Positions 59,101 through 64,000 of a stretch of DNA of 64,000 bases are shown piece by piece. Origin of the DNA: Actinoplanes sp. M2I2 (lineage in GTDB: Bacteria; Actinomycetota; Actinomycetes; Mycobacteriales; Micromonosporaceae). Under the pieces are notes generated by a model, which worked only from the letters and a program-made list of their open reading frames with translations, was not told the origin of the DNA and did no database searches. The translations under genes and the position numbers were made by a program. Where the stretch lies: contig NZ_JALPVJ010000009.1 of assembly GCF_023544445.1 (NCBI RefSeq), positions 1-64,000 on the forward strand. The letters are read 5' to 3'. Numbering within the stretch: the first letter of the stretch is position 1; the number at the start of each line of letters is the position of its first letter.

Positions 59101-60003
59101 GCCGCCCGGGCGGCCGGCGGGGCCACCGCGCTCGCGCATCTCGGCTGGGGCCTCGCCGTCGTCGGGGTGGCGTTCGCGCTGGGCGGTCTGAGCCCCGAGT
59201 GGGCCGCGGTGCTGCTGCTGGCCACGGTCGTGCTCGGCGAGACCGTCCTCACGCTGCCCGACGCCGCCGTGGCCCGGCAACGGGCGGCCGGCGCCGAGAC
59301 CCGCCTCGCCGGGCTGACCACGGAACCGCCCGTCGCGACGGCGCAGCCGGCCGAGGGCGGCGGGGGCATTCGTCTCGAGCGGGTCACCGCCGGTTGGGAC
59401 CCGGCCGCCGGGCCCGCCCTGCGCGAGCTGACCCTGGACCTCCCGGCCGGCTCGCGGGTGGCCGTGGTGGGCCGCTCGGGCTCCGGCAAGTCGACGCTGG
59501 CGGCGGTCGTCGCCGGGCTGCTCGATCCGCGCGCCGGCACCGTGTCGCGGGACGCCGGACGCGTCGTGCTGGTCGGCGACGACACCGACCACATCTTCGC
59601 CTCCACGGTGCGGGAGAACCTCCGGCTGGCCCGGCCCGGCGCCGGTGACGACGACCTCCGGGCCGTCCTGGCCCGCGTCCGGCTGGACCGGTGGCTCGAC
59701 GGCCTGCCGGACGGGCTGGACACGTGGCTGGGCAGCGGCGGCACGACGATGTCGGGCGGTCAGGCCCGGCGCTTCGCCACCGCGCGGGCGCTGCTGGCCG
59801 AGCCCGCGCTGCTCATCCTGGACGAGCCGACCGAGGGCCTGGACGCGGACGTCGCCGGCGAGCTGATGGCCGACCTGCTCGACGCGGCCGACGGCTCCGT
59901 CCTGCTGCTGGCCCACCGGCCCGAAGGGCTCGACCGGGTCGATCGCGTGCTGGAGCTCAGCGCGGGGCGAGTGCGTCCTGCAGGAAGCGTAGTTCCGGCG
60001 TGA
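56119..60003 (+). CDS. cydDC: Fused thiol-reductant ABC exporter CydDC with low-complexity insertions
   Basis: 1294 residues. CydD and CydC, separate in most bacteria, are one chain, as in many actinobacteria. The first half has six helices, Walker A GPSGAGKTTILRVLAG, signature VSAGQRQRLALAALL and Walker B TLLLDEPTAHLD. The second has another six helices, GRSGSGKSTLAAVVAG, MSGGQARRFATARALL and LLILDEPTEGLD. The exporter moves reductant needed to assemble cytochrome bd. Three odd regions occur: 17 or so pentapeptide repeats (355-438), about 58 residues inserted between signature and Walker B of the first ATPase (57880-58055), and QRSAAAV-like repeats in the linker (about 712-755). The frame is unbroken. 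Confidence 0.92.
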   Translation: MTATATSPSSPGTEAVAPQRSAPPRGPLDPRLVRHARTSRGGIAGLALLGAGQAAATLLVAVALTLLVTRGPGWAAAALAGAYVARAVLSWAEQVVARRTAARVTDELRRSMLAVLPRRGPAWVAAFGAGRLTAVLTTGLDALKPWFSGYLPALVLGVALPPLVIVAMALVDPASAIIALVTLPLIPVLGALIGWATQARARRRWQADARLAGHFLDVVRGLPTLRVFGRADRQTEVIENLTDQHRSATLRVLRVAFLSSTALDLVGTLSVGLIAVEAGLRVAAGDLALGPALFIILLAPEAYRPLREMAARYHASTDATAVISDVDEILTTPPTDTPTAAAPDRNEPGAAGRSAAMPGAAMPGAVVPGAVVPGAVVPGAVVPGAVVPGAVVPGAVVPGAAMPDAVGPDAVGPDAVGPDAVGPDAVGPGVAGPGAVPGFAAPDLTAPAASSAERAGVVAAGVRSRYPGTARDAAALDDLVVRPGEIVALSGPSGAGKTTILRVLAGLQDAYTGVAHATRPLYLPQRPALPHARTIADLFPAGTTDDVIAEALGTVGLTGLTPATPLGERGTGVSAGQRQRLALAALLHQAHGPLLHQANASALRPLACPPTRGGEVDSTFSPPSASGLSTGATFVHNPVDQLDNAQATLLLDEPTAHLDPTTEALVIARLREAARAGCAILVVAHRPALLAAADRIVRLTPPPSERTASITAVDDQRSASATPVDGQRSAAAVDGRRSAAATAVEGQRSATAAETHNLLDTAGATTAPADSHHARPWWRRAGVAVALGSGSSLAGLVLTGAAAWLLVRASFLPPVLTLSTAVVLVRGSAVTRPLLRYLERLVAHDVAFARLGAWRARVFADLIPRVPGPRLRRRGDLLSKVADDVDARVDGLLRGRMPAFVAAVTVVVAGAAAVLLSPAAALPLAAGLLISGILAPALAARQSARDETATGEARARLRDAMVETVDGLEDLATGEGLTDVPRRRSHDLARLEARAARAAGGATALAHLGWGLAVVGVAFALGGLSPEWAAVLLLATVVLGETVLTLPDAAVARQRAAGAETRLAGLTTEPPVATAQPAEGGGGIRLERVTAGWDPAAGPALRELTLDLPAGSRVAVVGRSGSGKSTLAAVVAGLLDPRAGTVSRDAGRVVLVGDDTDHIFASTVRENLRLARPGAGDDDLRAVLARVRLDRWLDGLPDGLDTWLGSGGTTMSGGQARRFATARALLAEPALLILDEPTEGLDADVAGELMADLLDAADGSVLLLAHRPEGLDRVDRVLELSAGRVRPAGSVVPA
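57181..57432 (+). repeat. 15-bp tandem repeat encoding about 17 pentapeptides in CydDC
   Basis: Units of 15 bp encode GAAMP, then seven GAVVP, one GAAMP, five DAVGP and a few degraded copies. It lies in the cytoplasmic linker between the CydD membrane domain and its ATPase. The composition resembles elastin-like VPG repeats, so the segment should be flexible. The DNA is GC-rich and near-identical, a likely site of copy-number change. Confidence 0.9.
57880..58055 (+). other. In-frame insertion inside the first ATPase domain of CydDC
   Basis: About 58 codons separate the ABC signature from Walker B, where five to seven residues are normal. The insert starts with a tandem copy of CTCCTGCACCAGGCC, then holds an AT-richer core with CTACTTTTTCGCC and two DnaA-box-like strings, TTGTCCACA (58000-58008) and TCGTCCACA (58019-58027). 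It may be a small repetitive element that landed in frame. Confidence 0.6.
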
Positions 60004-61984
60004 GCAGGTCGACGTCGGGTGGCATGTGGCTGGCGCCGGGAAGCGTCAGCAGCGTGTGCGGCTTGCCGGCGGCGAGCAGGGCGGCCGAGAGCCGCAGGGT
60101 GTGCGCCGGGTAGACGTTGTCGTCGGACAGGCCGTGGATCAGCATGAGCGGCCGCTCCAGCCGCGGCGCGTCACCGATCAGGGACTCGTTGTCGTACGTC
60201 GCCGGGTCGACCCGCGGATCGCCGAGGTACCTCTCCTGCCAGTGCGTGTCGTACAGCCGCTCGTCGGTCACCGGCGCCCCGGCCACCGCGGCGTGGAAGA
60301 CGTCCGGGCGGCGCAGCACCGCGGCCGCCGCCAGGTAGCCGCCGTCCGACCAGCCCCGGACGCCGACGCGTCCCAGGTCGAGCTCGGGGTAGAGCGCGGC
60401 CACGGTCTCGAGCGCCTCGACCTGGTCGTCGAGCACCTTGCCGATCCGCTCGCCGCGGGCCTCGCGTTCCCACCGCGGGCCGCGTCCCGGGGTGCCCCGC
60501 CCGTCCGCGACGATCACCGCGAACCCCTGGTCGGCGAACCACTGCGAGACGTAGAACTGCCGCCGGTCGGCCAGGACGCGCCGGGCGGCCGGGCCACCGT
60601 ACGGGTCGAGCAGCACCGGCAGCCGCTCGCCGCGCTGCCACACGGCCGGGAACAGCACGGCGGTGCGCAGCTCGCGGGGGCCGGCGCGCAGCAGGGAGAC
60701 CTTGGGGACCACCGGCGAGCTGAGGGCCAGGCTCCGCACCGTACGCCCGGCGCAGGTGACCGTCGACCCGGTGAGCGTCGCCGAGGTGATGACGGTGACC
60801 CCGCCCGCGCGCACACCGTTGTGCTCCCCGGGCTCGGTCGTGAGCCGGCGCAGCCCGTCCGTCGCCGACCACGTCCACACGTGTTCCTCGGTGGGTTCGG
60901 ACGAGCCGGTGAACAGCACGGTGTCGCCGTCGACCCCGCACAACGCGGAGACCTGCAAGCCCGGCGGCGTGACCGGTTCGCCACCCACGCTGAGGTGCCG
61001 GGTGTCCCCGCGGTCGGCCGTCCAGACCAGGGACCCACCCGAGGTACGCCGCGGGAAGCCCGGCACGATGCTGGTCCACATCGGATCGGTCAGCTCGGCC
61101 AGCACCCCGGCGCGCTCCACGTCCAGCACGCGCATCGTCGTCTGCGGCCTGTTCTGCAGCACGGCGAGCAGCCCGTGCTCGTCCCACACCACGTCGACCA
61201 GGTACTCGTAGTCGTCCCACCCGAAGTCGACAGCCTGCCGATCACCGTCGAGGCCCAGCACGAACAGCTCCACGACGGCGTTGGCCGTGCCCGCCCGGGG
61301 GTAGCGCTGCGCGGTCGGCGGCTGCGCCGGCTCGGTCGGGTCGCTCAGATACCAGATCTCGAGCGGCGTGTTGTCGACCCGCGCCACCGCGAGGCGCTGC
61401 CCGTCCGGCGCCCACCAGAACCCGCGCGTCCGTTCCATCGACTCCGACGCGACGTGCTCGGCCAGCCCGTACGTGATGTCGTCGCCCTCGGGCGTGGCCA
61501 GCGCGCGGTCCCCGGCGCCGTCGCTGCCGATGACGCGCAGCCCGCCGTCGTGCACGTAGGCCACCGCGCGGCCGTCCGGGCTGATCGTGGCATCGGTCAG
61601 CGGCGTGCGGGCCGGCAGCTCGCGCACCTCCCCCGTCCCGGTGTCGGCCAGGAAGAGCTTCTCCCCCGACGTGTACGCGACGAAGCGCACGCTGTCGTCG
61701 GTGCTGTAGTCCGAGATGCCGGCCGACCGGTCGCGCGTCCGTTCCCGCCGGGCCCGCTCGGCCGCCGACATCGGCTGGTCCGCCGCCGACGCCCCACGCT
61801 CGCCGACCAGCCGCTCCTCGCCGGTGGTGAGGTCGAGCTCCCACAGCAGCCGGACCGGGTCGTCCCCGCCCCGGCTGCGCAGGAACACGAGGCGTTTGCC
61901 GTCCGGAGCGACCGTGAACCGGTGCGGCCGCCCGAGCGAGAACCCTTGCGTCCGCGACACCAACCGTGGAAACGAAACCAGCAT
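59957..61984 (-). CDS. S9-family prolyl oligopeptidase (DPP IV-like)
   Basis: 675 residues from the ATG at 61984. An N-terminal beta-propeller (about 1-400) contains PHRFTVAPDGKRLVFLRSRGG, STDDSVRFVAYTSGEKLFLAD, ATISPDGRAVAYVHDGGL and GFWWAPDGQRLAVARVDN. The alpha/beta-hydrolase domain (about 430-675) has the nucleophile in GVRGWSDGGYLAAAAVL, the aspartate in IHGLSDDNVYPAH and the histidine in PGASHMPPD. An aspartate follows the serine where DPP IV has tyrosine (GWSYGG). No signal peptide is visible, so it is cytoplasmic. Its end overlaps that of cydDC by 47 bases (convergent). Confidence 0.88.
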   Translation of the reverse strand: MLVSFPRLVSRTQGFSLGRPHRFTVAPDGKRLVFLRSRGGDDPVRLLWELDLTTGEERLVGERGASAADQPMSAAERARRERTRDRSAGISDYSTDDSVRFVAYTSGEKLFLADTGTGEVRELPARTPLTDATISPDGRAVAYVHDGGLRVIGSDGAGDRALATPEGDDITYGLAEHVASESMERTRGFWWAPDGQRLAVARVDNTPLEIWYLSDPTEPAQPPTAQRYPRAGTANAVVELFVLGLDGDRQAVDFGWDDYEYLVDVVWDEHGLLAVLQNRPQTTMRVLDVERAGVLAELTDPMWTSIVPGFPRRTSGGSLVWTADRGDTRHLSVGGEPVTPPGLQVSALCGVDGDTVLFTGSSEPTEEHVWTWSATDGLRRLTTEPGEHNGVRAGGVTVITSATLTGSTVTCAGRTVRSLALSSPVVPKVSLLRAGPRELRTAVLFPAVWQRGERLPVLLDPYGGPAARRVLADRRQFYVSQWFADQGFAVIVADGRGTPGRGPRWEREARGERIGKVLDDQVEALETVAALYPELDLGRVGVRGWSDGGYLAAAAVLRRPDVFHAAVAGAPVTDERLYDTHWQERYLGDPRVDPATYDNESLIGDAPRLERPLMLIHGLSDDNVYPAHTLRLSAALLAAGKPHTLLTLPGASHMPPDVDLLTPELRFLQDALAPR

Positions 61985-62069
61985 GGCCACAGTCTTACTC
62001 CGATCACCGTTCCCGCGGGATACCGGTGTCGTGATCAAGCCACCACGAACGATCCTGGCCGGGAGACCG

Positions 62070-62092
62070 GACCCTATGTAGAGTACGGACAT
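62070..62092 (+). promoter_or_regulatory. padR promoter and probable PadR operator
   Basis: TAGAGT (62079-62084) ends six bases before the padR ATG, so the mRNA should be leaderless. Overlapping it is ATGT-n9-ACAT (62076-62092), the PadR-type operator shape, ending in the start codon. The 12-base string GACCCTATGTAG recurs before the GT87-type gene at 63541. Confidence 0.65.
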
Positions 62093-62417
62093 GGGCGAGC
62101 CACGGATCACCGCGTCGGTGCTGAAGGTGCTGGCCGGGCTCCTGGCCGAGCCGGGCGCGCAGCGCTACGGGCTCGAGCTCATGCAGGTGACCGGCCTGCC
62201 CAGCGGCACCCTCTACCCGATCCTGGCCCGCCTCGAGCGGACCGGCTGGGTCGAGTCGCGCTGGGAGCAGATCGACCCGGCCGCCGAGGGCCGGCCCAGC
62301 CGTCGCTACTACGTGCTCACCGCGGACGGCGCGGTCGCCGCCCGGCGCGAGGTCGCGCTCATGCGTCAGCAGATGTCCCGGGCCGCCGGCCCCCTGGGCC
62401 ACGCCCGGGAGGCGTGA
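62091..62417 (+). CDS. PadR-family transcriptional regulator
   Basis: 108 residues. The winged helix is complete: ITASVLKVLAGLLAEPGAQRYGLELMQVTGLPSGTLYPILARLERTGWVESRWEQ, then the wing SRRYYVLTADGAVAARRE. The C-terminal helix is short, so it belongs to the PadR-s2-like group. It overlaps the following membrane-protein gene by one base (TGATG). PadR proteins of this kind usually repress such a partner and themselves. The operator overlaps its own start. Confidence 0.92.
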   Translation: MGEPRITASVLKVLAGLLAEPGAQRYGLELMQVTGLPSGTLYPILARLERTGWVESRWEQIDPAAEGRPSRRYYVLTADGAVAARREVALMRQQMSRAAGPLGHAREA

Positions 62418-63508
62418 TGGGCCCGGTCGATCGGGTCGCCCGGGCCGCCGTCCGGGCGGCGGCCCGGCGCTGGCCGGACGATCTGGCTCCCACCCTGCGC
62501 GACGAGTGGCTGGCCGAGCTGGCCGCCGTCGCCGGGCCCCGGCGGGCCTACCGCAAGCTGGCCTTCGCGGCGTCGCTGGCGGTCTCGCCGGCCGTCGACG
62601 AGCCGTCGTGGCGCGAGCGCGCGGGCGCGGTGGGACGCGCGGCCGCGGTGGCGGCCGGGGTGACGCTGCTGGCCGCGGTGGCGACGAACGTCGCGCGGGG
62701 CTCCGGTGCGCCCGCGCTGCTGCTGCCCGCGGTGGCCGGGCTGATCGTGGCCGGGCGGCGGGTCCGGGGGTCGGTCGCCCTGGTCGGGGTGGCGCTGTTC
62801 GCCTTCCTGTTCGCCGGCAACCCGGTGCCGATGATGCCGTTCCTGGGCGCGGCCGACATCGCGCCCCTGATCGCGGTGTGGGTGGCGGGCATCGCCCTGG
62901 CGCTGCGGCTGAGACGGCGCTGGGCCGTCGCGGCGGCCGGCCTCGTCACGCTCGACCTGGCCACGATCGCCGGCTCCGCGCACGCGGCGGCCGTGCTCGG
63001 CGTGCCGGCGTGGACCGCCCCGGCCTGGTTCCCGCTCGCGTTGCTGCCCGGCGACGTGGTGTCGTTCGGCCCGCTCTTCGGTGACGGCACGGCGGCGTTC
63101 GGTGGTCTGCGGGCGTCGGGACCGGCCTTCCACGCCTCGGAGATCCTGGCGGCCAACGCGGCGGTCTCGGCCGGTCCGCTGCTGCTCTGCACGGCCTTCC
63201 TGCTCGCCCCGGCCCTGCGCCGCGGGCCGGTCCCCCGCCCCCGCCCGGCGGCTACGAGCGGCGTGGTGCGACGCCTCGGGACCGACGCGGGCCGGACGCT
63301 CGCGGGCTTGTCGGCGGCGCTGGTGGCCCTGGCGGTGGCGCCGGCGCTGCCCACCGCGGGCGCCGACGCCGATGCCGCGCTCCGGCGGATGCTCGACAAT
63401 TCGACGGCGTTCGGGTTCGGCTTCGTGGAGCATCCGGCCGGGCTCGGGGCGGTCGCCCTGCTGGCCGCGGTGCTGGCGATGCGCGCGGTCGACCGCCGGC
63501 CCGGATAA
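62417..63508 (+). CDS. Multi-pass membrane protein, PadR-operon partner
   Basis: 363 residues, with an N-terminal cytoplasmic segment (about 1-65; RWPDDLAPTLRDEWLAELAAVAGPRRAYRKLAFAASLA). This resembles the start of permease-like proteins encoded after PadR regulators. About nine membrane helices follow (from residue 75 to the end). No catalytic motif is seen, and the function is unknown. It is translationally coupled to padR. The family link to other padR-adjacent membrane proteins is an impression. Confidence 0.65.
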   Translation: MGPVDRVARAAVRAAARRWPDDLAPTLRDEWLAELAAVAGPRRAYRKLAFAASLAVSPAVDEPSWRERAGAVGRAAAVAAGVTLLAAVATNVARGSGAPALLLPAVAGLIVAGRRVRGSVALVGVALFAFLFAGNPVPMMPFLGAADIAPLIAVWVAGIALALRLRRRWAVAAAGLVTLDLATIAGSAHAAAVLGVPAWTAPAWFPLALLPGDVVSFGPLFGDGTAAFGGLRASGPAFHASEILAANAAVSAGPLLLCTAFLLAPALRRGPVPRPRPAATSGVVRRLGTDAGRTLAGLSAALVALAVAPALPTAGADADAALRRMLDNSTAFGFGFVEHPAGLGAVALLAAVLAMRAVDRRPG

Positions 63509-63540
63509 CAAACACGCCACAGCCCTTCCCTCGCAGCTCT

Positions 63541-63555
63541 GACCCTATGTAGCGT
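63541..63555 (+). promoter_or_regulatory. Promoter of the GT87-type gene, sharing 12 bases with the padR promoter
   Basis: GACCCTATGTAG followed by CGT gives a TAGCGT -10 box that ends seven bases before the ATG at 63563. The same 12-base string is in the padR promoter, so the two units may be co-regulated. Confidence 0.5.
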
Positions 63556-63562
63556 TCCGACT

Positions 63563-64000
63563 ATGGGTAAGCGATGGATGTGGACGCTCGCCGCGGCAGC
63601 GGCGCTGGCCACGGCGACGGCGGCCTTCTGGAAGCCGGCCGGGGCCCGGCTGACCGACCTCTCGGTCTATCTGGGCGCAGTCTCCGGCCTGGCCGACGGC
63701 GCCGGCCTCTACGACTTCACCCGCGGCGCCGCGCCCTTCACCTATCCACCCTTCGCGGCACTGCTGTTCACCCCGCTGACCTGGCTCCCCGCCGGAGTGG
63801 TGCAGATCGCCTGGACCCTGGCCACCCTGGCCACCGTCGCCGGGCTGGCCGTCCTGGTGACCCGGCAGCCCGCGGCGCGGTCCCAGCACGTGCCGGCGGC
63901 GGTGGCCGCCCTCGCGCTGATCCTGTCGGCGCCGGTTTCCTCGGACATCAAGTACGGCCAGGTCAGCCTCTTCCTGGCCGCCCTGGTCGCCGTCGACCTG
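63563..64000 (+). CDS. GT87-type membrane glycosyltransferase, 3' truncated by the window
   Basis: The first 146 residues run to the window end with no stop. A first membrane helix is followed by LTDLSVYLGAVSGLADGAGLYDFTRGAAPFTYPPFAALLFTPLTWLP and SSDIKYGQVSLFLAALVAVDL. These match the DUF2029/GT87 family of polyprenol-phosphate-mannose-dependent alpha-mannosyltransferases (PimE/MptA-like). The aspartate in the first extracytoplasmic loop (D in TDLSVYLGA) is the expected catalytic base. It would add a sugar to a lipid or wall glycan outside the membrane. The promoter resembles that of padR. Confidence 0.82.
   Translation, partial: MGKRWMWTLAAAAALATATAAFWKPAGARLTDLSVYLGAVSGLADGAGLYDFTRGAAPFTYPPFAALLFTPLTWLPAGVVQIAWTLATLATVAGLAVLVTRQPAARSQHVPAAVAALALILSAPVSSDIKYGQVSLFLAALVAVDL

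Noticed and set aside
1..64000. Secondary-metabolite gene cluster
   Set aside because: No polyketide synthase, non-ribosomal peptide synthetase, terpene or RiPP core genes were seen; scattered oxidoreductases and regulators are not enough.

Overview
The window is very GC-rich and has the gene style of a filamentous or sporangium-forming actinobacterium, most likely Micromonosporaceae (Actinoplanes-like). The evidence is the many GTG starts and ATGA/GTGA stop-start overlaps, a DUF6230/DUF6114 pair, DUF6343 and DUF2277 proteins, a fused CydDC exporter, a c-di-AMP-type riboswitch ahead of an NlpC/P60 endopeptidase, secreted chitinase and mannanase-like enzymes, and many two-component and one-component regulators. 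The genus is an inference. No rRNA, tRNA, CRISPR array or complete insertion sequence was seen.

Layout. 1-2.6 kb: tail of a probable IS110-type transposase, a histidine phosphatase, and a coupled flavin pair (FMN reductase and LLM monooxygenase). 2.6-5.7 kb: a visibly lower-GC block of three genes (two-helix membrane protein with a possible PLD-like domain, SAM methyltransferase, D-amino-acid oxidase), closed by a long hairpin. 5.7-15.9 kb: chitinase, winged-helix protein, pgi, a GGDEF-EAL signalling protein, a 19-residue lysine-rich peptide, a GH26-like secreted enzyme and an M19 dipeptidase. 15.9-20 kb: NarL-type two-component system divergent from an ABC exporter. 20-31.5 kb: secreted metalloprotease, cyclase-family hydrolase, MerR plus VIT/VWA operon, two tandem-repeat arrays, a lectin-domain protein, an FAD dehydrogenase and a TetR/epimerase divergon. 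31.5-38.7 kb: membrane protein, a xanthine-dehydrogenase-type enzyme with fused 2Fe-2S and molybdopterin parts, a histidine-kinase remnant and a class A penicillin-binding protein. 39-46.8 kb: DUF6230/DUF6114, small conserved proteins, a GntR-trpA-trpB unit with an unusual TrpA, and a LolA-like protein. 46.9-52.4 kb: OmpR-type two-component system, a YcnI-like copper protein, an AAA+ ATPase and a riboswitch-controlled NlpC/P60 protein. 52.4-60 kb: BlaI and M56 peptidase divergent from cydA-cydB-cydDC. 60-64 kb: S9 peptidase, a PadR-controlled membrane protein and the start of a GT87-type glycosyltransferase.

How parts work together. Several regulator-target pairs can be read from palindromes in the shared promoter regions: BlaI boxes between blaI and cydABDC, twin TCTAGA-core palindromes before trpBA beside a GntR gene, tandem TGACA-n-TGTCA boxes before merR, a TetR palindrome before the epimerase, and an ATGT-n9-ACAT site over the padR start. 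A second theme is repeat expansion. Short tandem repeats lie between genes (16-bp and 24-bp units), and low-complexity inserts, some of them 15-bp repeats, lie in frame inside merR, trpA and cydDC. The most unusual points are the lower-GC three-gene block, the interrupted TrpA, the interrupted first ATPase domain of CydDC, and the apparent BlaI control of cytochrome bd.
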